Part shown: one piece after another, positions 35,652 through 45,126 of the stretch | How the letters are laid out: every line of letters begins with the position of its first letter | How positions within the stretch are numbered: the first letter of the stretch is position 1 | Source: Neisseriaceae bacterium | GTDB lineage: Bacteria; Pseudomonadota; Gammaproteobacteria; Burkholderiales; Neisseriaceae | Assembly: GCA_017934045.1 (NCBI GenBank) | Contig: JAGBKK010000001.1 | Coordinates: forward strand, 1-62,346 | Direction of reading: 5' to 3' | Length of the DNA stretch: 62,346 nucleotides | The notes under the pieces: model-generated | Told to the model about the DNA's origin: nothing | Seen by the model: only the letters and a program-made list of their open reading frames with translations | Database searches by the model: none | Program-made: the position numbers and the translations under genes

Positions 35652-37139
35652 ATGACCGAACTGATTGACAACAAACAACAACGCTTGGATAAACTTTTGC
35701 AAGCCATTGTTAAAGATGTGGAACGCTTTTTGAAAAAACACAGCAAAAAAGAGTTTTACGCCTTTGCCTTTGATTGCAGCAAGGATGTAGGCGAAATTTT
35801 GTGGGCGTTTAATACTGAAAAGGCGTTAGCCAGCACCATTAAATATTACAAAAAAGACGCAGACGAAGACGAAGCCGCTTTGTACGATGATAAAAACAGC
35901 GAATCGTATCTTGACTTGCGATACAGTATCGGCGACTGGAATTACACCACGCAAAGCAAAGCCCATTATATTTTTGGCGATGGCGATAAGTGTTTGGCAA
36001 TCTCTGACAAAGCCGAAGAATTAGACCCAGAGAACGGCGTTGAGCAATTTGAACAAGAAGTGATGAATTTCTTTGAAGAATTGTTACTTGCCTTTTGTCT
36101 GACGGAAACTTATAAAGCAATACCCAAAACGCCAGATTTTAAAATTCTGTTTTCCGAACACAATGACAACGCCATAGACGACACTTTTCCCCGTAGCGAA
36201 GCGTTTATGCAACGCCTAAACGGCTTGATTGATGAAAAATTAGATTATCCATTCCCCAAAATTCCCGAAGAAGCCCGCACGGTTTTGTCGGAAATAGATA
36301 AGCAACTTTTTACCGCCGTGCGGCAGGGCGATAACAAGGAAGTGCAACGCTTGTTAGAAAACGGGGCAAATGCGAATGCGGTTGAACAGGGTAAATTTAA
36401 GGCAACGCTCACGCCATTACATATTGCCGTGGATACAAATAATTTGGAATGTGTGCGACTTTTGATTGAGCATGGTGCAAATGTCAATGTAAAAGATAGC
36501 AGGGTTGGCGGCTTCTATCCATTGGGAACTGCCGTTTATCGCAGTATCGAAATGATGCGGCTTTTGTTGGATAATGGTGCAGATGTAGATAAAGCAAAAG
36601 CATTGGTCAGTGCCGCAGGTGCAGGTAAAACAGAAATTGTTGAAATGCTGTTGTCGGAATATGGGGCAAACCCAAATGTGATTGATATATTTCACACTGC
36701 TTTGACAGAAGCATTAGGCATGCACCCTGATAATCATGAGATGATTAAAATGTTGTTAGATTACGGTGCAGACCCAAATTTGACTGTCAAAGGGCGATAC
36801 GGAGTGAGTAGTACGCCGCTTATTCAATCCTTTTGTGGAATGCAGGCACATGACGGTTGCATCGCAAAAAATGTGCAGTTATTGCTTGACGCAGGAGCAA
36901 ATGTGAATGTTGCGACAACTGTTAAAGGTGTTGCGGGCATGACACCGTTAATGTGGCTTATGCGTCGCCGTGATGGTCATTGCGATAATGACCCTAACCT
37001 TAACATTGCCCGCCTGCTGATTAACGCAGGAGCAGATGTGAATGCCAAAGACAAACAAGGCAACACCGTGCTGGATTACTTGCCACAATCGTCTCGCTTA
37101 ATGCGACAATTATTAGAAGAACACGGAGCAAAATCGTGA
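35652..37139 (+). CDS. DUF4303-like N-terminus fused to ankyrin repeats
   Basis: 495 residues, no signal peptide. Residues ~1-195 resemble DUF4303 (AFAFDCSKDVGEILWAFNTE, YSIGDWNYTTQSKAHYIF and a late FFEELLLAFCL). From ~210 there are about six ankyrin repeats: DKQLFTAVRQGDNKEVQRLL, TPLHIAVDTNNLECVRLLIE, IEMMRLLLDNGADVDKA, HEMIKMLLDYGADPN and NIARLLINAGADVNAKDKQG. Such intracellular ankyrin proteins often act as binding partners; DUF4303 proteins occur near polymorphic-toxin immunity genes, so an immunity role is possible but unproven here. Confidence 0.75.
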   Translation: MTELIDNKQQRLDKLLQAIVKDVERFLKKHSKKEFYAFAFDCSKDVGEILWAFNTEKALASTIKYYKKDADEDEAALYDDKNSESYLDLRYSIGDWNYTTQSKAHYIFGDGDKCLAISDKAEELDPENGVEQFEQEVMNFFEELLLAFCLTETYKAIPKTPDFKILFSEHNDNAIDDTFPRSEAFMQRLNGLIDEKLDYPFPKIPEEARTVLSEIDKQLFTAVRQGDNKEVQRLLENGANANAVEQGKFKATLTPLHIAVDTNNLECVRLLIEHGANVNVKDSRVGGFYPLGTAVYRSIEMMRLLLDNGADVDKAKALVSAAGAGKTEIVEMLLSEYGANPNVIDIFHTALTEALGMHPDNHEMIKMLLDYGADPNLTVKGRYGVSSTPLIQSFCGMQAHDGCIAKNVQLLLDAGANVNVATTVKGVAGMTPLMWLMRRRDGHCDNDPNLNIARLLINAGADVNAKDKQGNTVLDYLPQSSRLMRQLLEEHGAKS

Positions 37140-37232
37140 GCGTGTTTTGGCGTAAAATAATCTCTTTTCAGGCAGCCTGAAATTCATATTACCCATAGAA
37201 TTTAATTTACAAACCATAAGGAAATCAAATAA

Positions 37233-38303
37233 ATGAGTAAAGTAATTGCCATTTTGCCAGGTGATGGCATTGGTCCTGAAATTGTGCGTGAAGCACGCCG
37301 TGTTTTGGAAGTGTTGCAAAAAGACGGTTTGGACATTGCGTTTGAAGATGCACCGTTAGGCGGTGCGGCGTATGACGCTTATGGTTCGCCGTATCCTGAA
37401 TTTACGCAGAATATTTGCCGTCGTGCAGACGCAGTGCTGTTGGGTGCAGTCGGTTCACCCCAGTATGATAATTTAGACCGCCCCTTGCGTCCTGAACGCG
37501 GTTTGTTGGCTATTCGTAAGGATTTGAATTTATTTGCGAATTTGCGTCCTGCGGTGTTGTATCCTGAACTCGCAAACGCTTCCACCTTAAAACCCGAAGT
37601 GGTGAGCGGTTTGGATATTCTGATTGTGCGAGAACTCACAGGCGATATTTATTTTGGTCAGCCGCGTGGCATTTCGGTTAATGAAAATGGCGAAAGAGAA
37701 GGCATTAACACCATGCGATACACGGAAAGCGAAATCCGCCGCATTGGTCATATTGCCTTTGCCGCTGCCCAAAAACGCAACAAAAAACTCACTTCGGTGG
37801 ATAAAGCAAATGTTTTAGAAACCACTGAATTGTGGAAAGAAATTATGACCGATTTGAACCGTGAATACCCTGATGTAACGCTTAATCATATGTATGTGGA
37901 TAACGCCGCGATGCAGTTGGTGAAAAATCCCAAGCAGTTTGATGTGGTGGTTACAGGCAATATTTTTGGCGATATTTTGTCTGACCAAGCGTCTATGCTA
38001 ACGGGTTCAATCGGTATGTTGCCGTCTGCGTCTTTGAACGAAACAGGCAAAGGCTTGTATGAACCATCTCACGGCTCTGCCCCTGATATTGCTGGGCAAA
38101 ACAAAGCCAACCCACTGGCAACCATTCTCTCCGCCGCCATGTTGGTGCGTTATAGTTTGAATAACGAACAAGCCGCTTGCCGTATCGAAAAAGCAGTTGG
38201 CAAAGTTTTACAACAAGGCTACCGCACCGCCGACATTGCCGAAAAAGGTATGAAGATTGTGTCGTGTAGCGAAATGGGGGACGCGGTAATTAACGCCATG
38301 TAA
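37233..38303 (+). CDS. leuB: 3-isopropylmalate dehydrogenase
   Basis: 356-residue NAD-dependent enzyme of leucine synthesis, oxidising 3-isopropylmalate. Typical: [20 protein letters not shown] at the N-terminus, [47 protein letters not shown], the lysine in [37 protein letters not shown] and [19 protein letters not shown] precedes the start. leuC and leuD are not adjacent within this window. A terminator follows directly. Confidence 0.97.
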   Translation: MSKVIAILPGDGIGPEIVREARRVLEVLQKDGLDIAFEDAPLGGAAYDAYGSPYPEFTQNICRRADAVLLGAVGSPQYDNLDRPLRPERGLLAIRKDLNLFANLRPAVLYPELANASTLKPEVVSGLDILIVRELTGDIYFGQPRGISVNENGEREGINTMRYTESEIRRIGHIAFAAAQKRNKKLTSVDKANVLETTELWKEIMTDLNREYPDVTLNHMYVDNAAMQLVKNPKQFDVVVTGNIFGDILSDQASMLTGSIGMLPSASLNETGKGLYEPSHGSAPDIAGQNKANPLATILSAAMLVRYSLNNEQAACRIEKAVGKVLQQGYRTADIAEKGMKIVSCSEMGDAVINAM

Positions 38304-38306
38304 TCA

Positions 38307-38334
38307 AAACAGCGGATTAAATCCGCTGTTTTTA
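38307..38334 (+). terminator. Rho-independent terminator of leuB
   Basis: AACAGCGGATT and AATCCGCTGTT form the stem, followed by TTTT, starting 4 nt after the leuB stop. Confidence 0.85.
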
Positions 38335-38336
38335 TC

Positions 38337-38436
38337 GTCGTTTCATAGCAAAACCCTGCGGCGTTACTTCGCCTTGCCGTATTATTATATACTGTCGCAA
38401 GGCAAGTTGCCTTGCATGCTTTTGCTCTGAAACGAC
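38337..38436. mobile_element. Correia-like miniature inverted-repeat element
   Basis: 100-bp element with terminal inverted repeats: 38337-38353 (GTCGTTTCATAGCAAAA) and 38420-38436 match in 16 of 17 positions after reverse complementing. The interior read on the minus strand has ACAGTATATAATAATACGGC, AAGGCGAAGTAACGCCG and GGTTTTGC. Neisseria Correia elements show a related layout (ACAGTAC, AAATAGTACGG, AAGGCGAGGCAACGCCG, GGTTTTTG), and the ends (TATAGTCGTTT versus TATAGTGGATT) are alike. Non-autonomous and without a coding region. TATAAT inside could act as a promoter, as known for some Correia elements. Confidence 0.6.
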
Positions 38437-38461
38437 TATATTTTCAGGCAGCCTGAACCAT

Positions 38462-38839
38462 TTATTGACATTGATTTAACAGAATTTCTTTGCGTGAAAT
38501 CAATGTGCCATTGGTTTCGGAATAGGTATAAACAATTCTGTTTAATCCTTGGGTGGCAAATTTTTTGACTTCGGCGGTGGAACACAGGGCGTTTTTGAAA
38601 TCAAACTGTTGTAAGGCAAAAATAATCATTTGTCTGGTGATGTTTTCGTCAGGTAAGCCAATGGCAATGTGTAAGTCCAAGGTGTCGCCACGACAATCTG
38701 CTGATTTAATGTAAGCATTATCTTGCGAAACAACCGATAACACTTGTTTGCCGATTTGCACGCCTTTGTTTTCTGAACAAAAGTCTGCCCACACAGGGCT
38801 TGTGCAGAACATTGCGATCAGTAAGAAAAGTTTTTTCAT
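38462..38839 (-). CDS. Small periplasmic protein of unknown function
   Basis: 125 residues with a signal peptide (cleavage after VWA near residue 18) and four mature cysteines (ADFCSEN, SADCRGD, NALCSTA and NQC near the C-terminus). No family recognised. Follows ssb on the same strand with uptake sequences in the gap. Confidence 0.7.
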   Translation of the reverse strand: MKKLFLLIAMFCTSPVWADFCSENKGVQIGKQVLSVVSQDNAYIKSADCRGDTLDLHIAIGLPDENITRQMIIFALQQFDFKNALCSTAEVKKFATQGLNRIVYTYSETNGTLISRKEILLNQCQ

Positions 38840-38914
38840 TTTATTGATTCCCTGTTATTTTGTCTGCTTTCAGGCTGTCTGATTGTGTTTCAGGCAGCCT
38901 GAAAGTAATATGAA

Positions 38915-39385
38915 TTAAAAAGGAATATCATCATCTTGCAAATCGCCCCCCACTTGTGCTGGTGCAGAATCTGGTTGAGAAGCGGTGGGAGCAGGCGGTA
39001 CTGGGCGATTGGCGGATTGTTCTTCGGGGAAAGGAGAATAACCGCTTGATGTTCCATCTTGTTTGCCGCCCAACATTTTCATTGTGTCGCACACAATATC
39101 ATAAGCAGTGCGTTCAATACCGTCTTTACCTTGATATTTGCGTGAGGAAATTTTGCCTTCTAAATAAACCAACTGTCCTTTTTTGAGCCATTGTTGGCAG
39201 GTTTCGGCGAGTTTGCGATACACCACAATATTGTGCCATTCGGTGCGTTGTTGGCGGTTGCCGTCTTTGTCTTTCCAGTTTTCGTCCGTGGCAATGCTGA
39301 AATTGCACACTGGCTCTTGGTTGGACATATAACGCGTTTCAGGATCGCGTCCCAAACGACCAATGAGAATAACTTTATTAAGCAT
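38915..39385 (-). CDS. ssb: Single-stranded DNA-binding protein
   Basis: 156 residues. OB fold: LNKVILIGRLGRDPETRYMS at the start, FSIATDENWKDKDGN, TEWHNIVVYRKLAETCQQWL, KGQLVYLEGKISSRKYQ. The C-terminal acidic tip DDDIPF is the docking site for many DNA repair and replication enzymes; the linker is rich in Pro, Ala, Ser and Gln. 28 nt downstream of an MFS gene on the same strand. Confidence 0.97.
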   Translation of the reverse strand: MLNKVILIGRLGRDPETRYMSNQEPVCNFSIATDENWKDKDGNRQQRTEWHNIVVYRKLAETCQQWLKKGQLVYLEGKISSRKYQGKDGIERTAYDIVCDTMKMLGGKQDGTSSGYSPFPEEQSANRPVPPAPTASQPDSAPAQVGGDLQDDDIPF

Positions 39386-39413
39386 AATAAAATCTCCTGT
39401 AAAAGGGTTTATT

Positions 39414-40601
39414 TTACTGTTTTTTGATGATTTGCGGTAAAAATAAACTCACCACCAACCACAGCAACATTAAGCCACTACAAAAATAAAAAACACTTGT
39501 GCTATCAAAGCGTTGTAATAATAATCCGCCGATGACGCTGCCTGAAAAAAGACCTAAACTCATTGCCGTGTTGTAAATGCCCATTGCCGTGCCTTTTAAG
39601 TTTGGTGGGGCGATTTTGGAGACTGCGGACGGCAACACCGCTTCGGCAATATTTAAGCCGATGAAATATAAACATAAAGCGATGATTATCGGAATTAAGG
39701 TAACAGAAGACGCTAATCCGATTTGTGCCAAGCCAAGCAAAACAATCGACAACAATAACACTGCTTTGAGTTTGTGTTTGACTTCACCCACAATTACCGC
39801 AGGAATCATTAAAATTACACCGATTAAGGTTACAGGAAAATAAATTTTCCACAAATCGGCTTTAACAAAACCTAAATCCTGCAACACAAAGGGTAGGGCG
39901 ACAAACATAGCCATTTGTGCGGCGTGCAGGGCGAAAATGCCAAAATTTAATCGCCACAAATTAAGATTAGCAAAGGCGGCAGAAAAATTCATTTTTTCAG
40001 GCTGCCTGAACGCATTTTCTTGATTTGGAATAGCAAATAGAATCAATAAGATACCCAATAACGCTCCCACGCCTGTCAAAATAAATACGCCAGATACGCC
40101 AATAAAACGGTCTAACACAGGGGCAATAATCAGGCTGCCTGAAAAGGTTAAACCAATGCTCGCCCCAATTAAGGACATGGCACGGGTTCTGACTTCATCA
40201 CGCGTTAAGTCGGCAAGTAGGGCAGTAACGGCGGCACTGACTGCACCTGCTCCCTGAATCGCACGGGCAATGGATAGAAAAATAATATTGTCGGCAAATG
40301 CACACAGAAAACTGCCCAAAGCAAAGACAGACAAGCCTGCCACAATGATTTTTTTGCGACCAAAACGATCGGATAACACACCTAATGGTAATTGGCACGC
40401 TGCTTGCATTAAACCGTATAAGCCAAAGGCTAATCCTATCCAAAACCGATTATCGCCGCCTGATAATTGAGACGCATATAAAGAAAATACGGGCAATAAT
40501 AAGAATATACCCAACAGCCGTAAAGAATAAACTATTGATAATACAACAGAAACTTTCTTTTCAACACTATTTAAACGAGAACGCACTTGAAACTTGGACA
40601 T
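39414..40601 (-). CDS. MFS transporter (YajR-like drug/H+ antiporter type)
   Basis: 395 residues, about 12 membrane helices. The loop between helices 2 and 3 carries GVLSDRFGRKKIIVAGLSVF, the classic MFS motif A, and helix 5 shows the antiporter motif (SLIGASIGLTFSGSLIIAPV). An uptake sequence at 39996-40010 encodes FRQPEK in the central cytosolic loop. Adjacent to ssb, a conserved Neisseria-like neighbour order. Substrate unknown. Confidence 0.85.
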   Translation of the reverse strand: MSKFQVRSRLNSVEKKVSVVLSIVYSLRLLGIFLLLPVFSLYASQLSGGDNRFWIGLAFGLYGLMQAACQLPLGVLSDRFGRKKIIVAGLSVFALGSFLCAFADNIIFLSIARAIQGAGAVSAAVTALLADLTRDEVRTRAMSLIGASIGLTFSGSLIIAPVLDRFIGVSGVFILTGVGALLGILLILFAIPNQENAFRQPEKMNFSAAFANLNLWRLNFGIFALHAAQMAMFVALPFVLQDLGFVKADLWKIYFPVTLIGVILMIPAVIVGEVKHKLKAVLLLSIVLLGLAQIGLASSVTLIPIIIALCLYFIGLNIAEAVLPSAVSKIAPPNLKGTAMGIYNTAMSLGLFSGSVIGGLLLQRFDSTSVFYFCSGLMLLWLVVSLFLPQIIKKQ

Positions 40602-40732
40602 AATCTATATCATCAGAATGAAAAACATAGGCGGGGTTATTATACAGAGAAACCTATTAAAATAGTCTATCATTGAACGATGACAAGGGAGAATCGCCCC
40701 AGAGTACACACCATAAAATAATAATAAATAAC

Positions 40733-40765
40733 AATAAAAAAAGGGGGGCGACATCACATCGCCCC
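40733..40765 (-). terminator. Terminator of the DUF3149-like gene
   Basis: On the minus strand GGGGCGA and GTCGCCCC form the stem, followed by CCTTTTTTTATT. Confidence 0.75.
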
Positions 40766-40817
40766 AGAACACACACATCAAGAGGAAAAAATGTTATTAC
40801 TCACTTTCAGGTCAGTG

Positions 40818-40964
40818 TTATTGCTGACCTGCGTTTTTTGCGTCTTCCTGTGCTTTTTTACCCACCCAGAAAAACAAGAAAATCGCCATACCAATGATAA
40901 ACACAATGGTAAAGAGTGAAATCAAACCAATGAATGAACTGAAAAGTTTTGCGAAAAGAGCCAT
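40818..40964 (-). CDS. 48-residue single-helix membrane protein, DUF3149-like
   Basis: The product starts MALFAKLFSSFIGLISLF and has one hydrophobic helix (IVFIIGMAIFLFFWVGKK), then a short charged tail ending NAGQQ. Size and layout match DUF3149 small membrane proteins. GGGGAA precedes the ATG at 40964, and a terminator lies downstream (40733-40765). No function known. Confidence 0.7.
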   Translation of the reverse strand: MALFAKLFSSFIGLISLFTIVFIIGMAIFLFFWVGKKAQEDAKNAGQQ

Positions 40965-41209
40965 TTGTGTTCCCCTATTTCATTTGCAAAAAGTTACAAT
41001 CGGCATTTTACGCACCGCACTAATCTCTGCATTGATATAAGTCAAAGTTATATTAAGGCACGCTCAATATTGAATAATAAAAATTCAAAATGATGATGAT
41101 TGTTGCAGAATTGACACACCAAAAAACCAAGGCAGAATTTTATTTTGCTTTTTCTGCGAAAAATTCAGAATGAAAGTTTTGCAGAAATCATCTGTTAGGC
41201 TGCCTGAAA

Positions 41210-41899
41210 CTAATCATCACCTTGCGGCAATGTGGCGTTTTTCATTCTTTTTTGTATTATTTTGGTTTTATTTTTCAAGCGTTTGTTGTCTAAATATTGT
41301 TGATAATACACAGGACGCGTGGGCATGGAAGCCAATAATGCCGCTTCTTTTGGGGTGAGTTGGTTGGCTGTTTTGTGGTAATAATATTGAGCGGCAGCTT
41401 CCGCCCCAAACAAGCCTTCGCCCCATTCGATAATGTTCAAATACAAGGCTAAAATGCGTTCTTTGTCGGTGGTGGCTTCTAACATTGCAGTCATCACCGC
41501 TTCTTCGCCTTTGCGGATAAAAGAGCGATTAGGAATTAAAAACAAATTTTTTGCTGTTTGTTGGCTAATGGTTGAACCACCTGCTTTTATTTTTCCTGTT
41601 TTTTTATTTTTTTTCACCGCATTTTGAATACCTTGCCAGTCAAAACCGCTGTGTTGTGCAAATTTAGCATCTTCGGCTGCAATAATCGCTTTTTTAAGAT
41701 GAATAGAAATATCTTCGTATTTAACTGGTTTGTATTGAATAGCCACATTTTCAGGCGTGCGAGCGTGCATAAACACGGTTTTATGTGGATAAAACGCACG
41801 ATAAAACAATATACTGCCAAAGGCGGCAATATTTAAGCCGATAATGGCAAAAACAGGAATAAAAACAATTAGTTGTATAATATGTTTTATTTTCATCAT
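41210..41899 (-). CDS. mtgA: Monofunctional biosynthetic peptidoglycan transglycosylase
   Basis: 229-residue GT51 enzyme that polymerises lipid II into glycan strands. One N-terminal membrane anchor (IIQLIVFIPVFAIIGLNIAA), then the catalytic EDAKFAQHSGFDW (glutamate nucleophile) and GGSTISQQTAKNLFL, IEWGEGLFGAEAAAQYYY and LTPKEAALLASMP. An uptake-like word follows the stop codon. Confidence 0.95.
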   Translation of the reverse strand: MMKIKHIIQLIVFIPVFAIIGLNIAAFGSILFYRAFYPHKTVFMHARTPENVAIQYKPVKYEDISIHLKKAIIAAEDAKFAQHSGFDWQGIQNAVKKNKKTGKIKAGGSTISQQTAKNLFLIPNRSFIRKGEEAVMTAMLEATTDKERILALYLNIIEWGEGLFGAEAAAQYYYHKTANQLTPKEAALLASMPTRPVYYQQYLDNKRLKNKTKIIQKRMKNATLPQGDD

Positions 41900-42278
41900 A
41901 AAAAACTTGTCAATAGACTGATTTTAGTGTCAATAAAAATTTCACCTAACAGCGAAATCAGCCTTATTTTAACATTTTGTCAATAAAGTTAATGGATAGC
42001 GTAGCATAATACGCTAACTTTTTGCCAACCGCTGTTTCAGCCATTTTCAGGCAGCCTGAAACACTGTTGAACAACCACATAATTAACACTTTTCAGGCGT
42101 AGTGAAAAAAAAGCTGCTTGCCTGTTGTTGTTGTGAATTTTTATCCGTTTCATAATATGATATTTGATAGAATAAACTTTATTTTAATTTCGCCTGACGG
42201 CTTGTTTAAATTTCGGTTTGATACTTCGTCGCAAACAAACTTTATTTCAGGCAGCCTGAACCCTTTAATGATACCGCT
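41900..42278. other. Spacer between mtgA and MFS gene
   Basis: No gene seen. It contains three TGTCAATA direct repeats (about 41909, 41929, 41978), an imperfect stem-loop (TAGCGTA...TACGCTA, about 41997-42016) and two perfect uptake sequences (42046, 42246). Confidence 0.6.
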
Positions 42279-43460
42279 ATGCAACACAAAAAACTCTTTA
42301 ACTTAACCGTTTTATACCTATGCACCATACTTACTATGGGCGTTATGTATGCCCCACAGCCTTTGCAGCCTTATTTTGAAAATATGTTGGGCATTAGCAA
42401 AACGCAAGCGTCTCTTTTTACCACAGCGATTTTAATTCCCTTATCTTTTTCATCAATATTTTATGGTTATTTATTAGAAAAAGTATCCATTCGCAAATTA
42501 TTGATTACCGTCTTTTTTATTTTTTCGCTGACAGAATTTTTATTTGCCAGTGTTTCATCATATTCCTATTTCATTTCGATTAGAATACTGCAAGGTTTTA
42601 TTGTTCCTGCCGCCTTAACTGGCATAATGACTTACATTTCACATACTTCAATCAAAGACAGAATAGGGCGAGCCATTGGTGCCTATATTGGAATGACCAT
42701 TGCAGGCGGTTTTTTGGGACGCTTTTTAGCAGGCTTATGCACCGATATTTTTGGTTGGCGTTTTTTCTTTTACGCATTAAGTATTTTATTATTGATTGTG
42801 GCAATGATTTTAACCAAAACATTAGATGAAATACAAAATACGGTGGTCAAACCCAAATTAAGTTATATTCCCAAGATATTGTCTATTAAAAGAAATTTAT
42901 ATATTTTCACCGCTATTTTTGGTTTGTTTTTTGTTTTTCAGGCAACCTTAAATGTGTTACCGTTTGAATTAAAACGATTAGACGGTGTATTTAGTGGTTC
43001 AAAAACAGGTTTTATGTATGTGGGTTATATTGTGGGCATATTTGTTTCATTTAATGTTTCTCGCATTGTAAAAATTTTCAGGCAGCCTGAAAATGCGGTA
43101 TTGTTTGGTTTATTTGTTTATCTTATTTCTTTACAAATTTTGCATATCGAACAATTTGCCATTATTTTATTATCGACGATTGTATTTTATTTCGGCAGTT
43201 TCACTGCTCATTCGATTGCCACTGCGTATATCAATAAAAAAACTTCATCGCATAAACCGATTACCAACGGAATGTATATCAGTTCTTATTATTGCGGTGG
43301 TGCATTAGGCAGTTTCTTGCCAGGTTTTATTTATTCTGCTTTTGGCTGGCATATCTTTTTGGGTGTATTAAGTGGCGTGGTGGCAATTTCGTTTTGTCTT
43401 ATCTTATTATTAAAACGCTACGAATACAAAAAACGCCAAAAAATCATTCAGGCAGCCTGA
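42279..43460 (+). CDS. MFS transporter
   Basis: 393 residues with about 12 helices. Motif A-like YGYLLEKVSIRKLLITVFFI between helices 2 and 3, and AIGAYIGMTIAGGFLGRFLA in helix 5 as in the YnfM/arabinose-efflux-like group. Two uptake sequences act as coding sequence: 43077-43091 encodes FRQPEN in a loop, and 43447-43461 supplies the last codons (IIQAA) and TGA. More AT-rich than the other MFS gene; substrate unknown. Confidence 0.82.
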   Translation: MQHKKLFNLTVLYLCTILTMGVMYAPQPLQPYFENMLGISKTQASLFTTAILIPLSFSSIFYGYLLEKVSIRKLLITVFFIFSLTEFLFASVSSYSYFISIRILQGFIVPAALTGIMTYISHTSIKDRIGRAIGAYIGMTIAGGFLGRFLAGLCTDIFGWRFFFYALSILLLIVAMILTKTLDEIQNTVVKPKLSYIPKILSIKRNLYIFTAIFGLFFVFQATLNVLPFELKRLDGVFSGSKTGFMYVGYIVGIFVSFNVSRIVKIFRQPENAVLFGLFVYLISLQILHIEQFAIILLSTIVFYFGSFTAHSIATAYINKKTSSHKPITNGMYISSYYCGGALGSFLPGFIYSAFGWHIFLGVLSGVVAISFCLILLLKRYEYKKRQKIIQAA

Positions 43461-43523
43461 AAATAATGTTTTTTCGTGCAAAAAACGGTATCATTACACC
43501 TTTTCATCATTTTCAAAAACGCA

Positions 43524-45083
43524 ATGGATTTCAGTTGGCTGTTGGAAGCCTCCACTTGGATTGGTTTTTTCACCTTAATGGTGTTGGAAATCGTTTTAGG
43601 CATTGATAATTTGGTGTTTGTTGCCATTTTGGCGAACAAGGTCAAACCTGAACACCGCGACCGCACACGCATGTTGGGCTTGGGCTTGGCAATTGTTGTG
43701 CGTTTGTTTATGTTGGCAGGCGTGTCGTACATTATGACGCTGACTGCCGATTTGTTTCACATTGGCGATTTTGCCGTTTCAGGACGCGATATTGTGATGT
43801 GCTTGGGCGGTTTGTTTTTGCTGTATAAAGCGACAACGGAACTGCACGAACGCTTGGAAAGCAAACCACATTATGCACAATATTTTCACTCATCGGCTTA
43901 CGCCGCCGCAGGTACGGTGATTTTGCAAATCCTTGTTTTAGATGCGGTTTTTTCTTTGGACGCAGTTTTAACCGCCGTGCATATGGTTGAACACATTATT
44001 GTGGCAATGGCTGCTGTGGTGGTGGCCATGGGGGTGATGATTTGGGCAAGCAAGCCTTTAACTGCCTTTGTGGAACAGCACCCCACAGTGGTGGTGTTGT
44101 GTTTGGGCTTTTTGCTGATGATTGGCTTGTCGCTGGTGGCAGAGGGTTTTCATTTTAAAATTCCCAAAGGTTATTTATATGCGGCGATTGGTTTTTCGAT
44201 TGTGATTGAAATATTCAATCAAATTTCAATGAAAAATCGCAAGGCTAATACCTTTTCAGGGCAGTCATGGCGGCGGCGTGCGGCGGATTCTGTGTTGGGT
44301 ATGATGGGGATTCGTGAAGATTTAGTGGCAAAATCTGCCAAAAGTGGCAAAACAGATGAAGACGGCGTGTTTGAAGACAGCGAAAAAAATATGATTCGCA
44401 GTGTTTTTACGCTGGCAGAACGCTCGGTACAAGCGGTGATGACACCGCGTCCTGATATTGAACGCTTGGATATTTCGCAATCTTTGGACGAACAAAAAGC
44501 ACAAATTCAAGCTACGCCGTTTTCGCGTTTGGTGGTGATTGGCAAAGCGGGCATTGAAGAGCCGTTGGGCTTTGTCGCTAAAAAAGATTTACTCAATCAA
44601 TTACTCAATTCAGGCAGCCTGAACATTATGGAAGCCGTTAAACAGCCCTTGGTGTTGCCTGAAACCGCCACCGTTTTGACGGCTTTGGAATCGTTTCGCA
44701 AGCACAGTGCGGATTTGGCGTTGGTGGTTGATGAATTTGGTGCGGTGCAAGGTATGCTGACGATGAAAGATATGATGGAAACCATTGCGGGCGAATTTCC
44801 CGAAGAATTTGAACGCGAAGACGCACCCACCATTCAAACCAACGATGACGACAGTCTCACAGTTGATGGCAGTTTGGAATACGCCGAATTAGCCCAACAG
44901 TTAAACTTGCCGCCTTTGCCTGATGACGCGGATTTTCACACGGTGGGCGGTTTGATTATGGAAGAAATGCAGGACATTCCGAATGTCGGCGATTTTGTCG
45001 ATTATTACGGCAAGCGATTGATTGTATTAGAAAAAGACGGACAACGCATTGAACGGGTAAAAATCTGTTCCGTGCCAGAATAA
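43524..45083 (+). CDS. TerC-CBS-CorC membrane protein (YegH/YoaE type)
   Basis: 519 residues from the ATG at 43524; a GTG at 43476 would add residues not seen in relatives. N-terminal TerC domain with 6-7 helices (LMVLEIVLGIDNLVFVAILA, AVFSLDAVLTAVHMVEHI), then two CBS repeats (~300-420; MTPRPDIERLDISQSL, LALVVDEFGAVQGMLTMKD) and a CorC-HlyC domain (~440-519; VDGSLEYAELAQQLNLP, HTVGGLIMEEM). Linked to metal ion homeostasis. An uptake sequence (44608) encodes NSGSLNI in CBS 2. Confidence 0.9.
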   Translation: MDFSWLLEASTWIGFFTLMVLEIVLGIDNLVFVAILANKVKPEHRDRTRMLGLGLAIVVRLFMLAGVSYIMTLTADLFHIGDFAVSGRDIVMCLGGLFLLYKATTELHERLESKPHYAQYFHSSAYAAAGTVILQILVLDAVFSLDAVLTAVHMVEHIIVAMAAVVVAMGVMIWASKPLTAFVEQHPTVVVLCLGFLLMIGLSLVAEGFHFKIPKGYLYAAIGFSIVIEIFNQISMKNRKANTFSGQSWRRRAADSVLGMMGIREDLVAKSAKSGKTDEDGVFEDSEKNMIRSVFTLAERSVQAVMTPRPDIERLDISQSLDEQKAQIQATPFSRLVVIGKAGIEEPLGFVAKKDLLNQLLNSGSLNIMEAVKQPLVLPETATVLTALESFRKHSADLALVVDEFGAVQGMLTMKDMMETIAGEFPEEFEREDAPTIQTNDDDSLTVDGSLEYAELAQQLNLPPLPDDADFHTVGGLIMEEMQDIPNVGDFVDYYGKRLIVLEKDGQRIERVKICSVPE

Positions 45084-45126
45084 AGGTTCAGGCTGCCTGA
45101 ACAATATTTTCGTTAAGGAAAAAACA

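Noticed and set aside
43476-43523. GTG start for the TerC-CBS-CorC gene
   Set aside because: Would add 16 residues not seen in this family; the ATG at 43524 matches the usual N-terminus.
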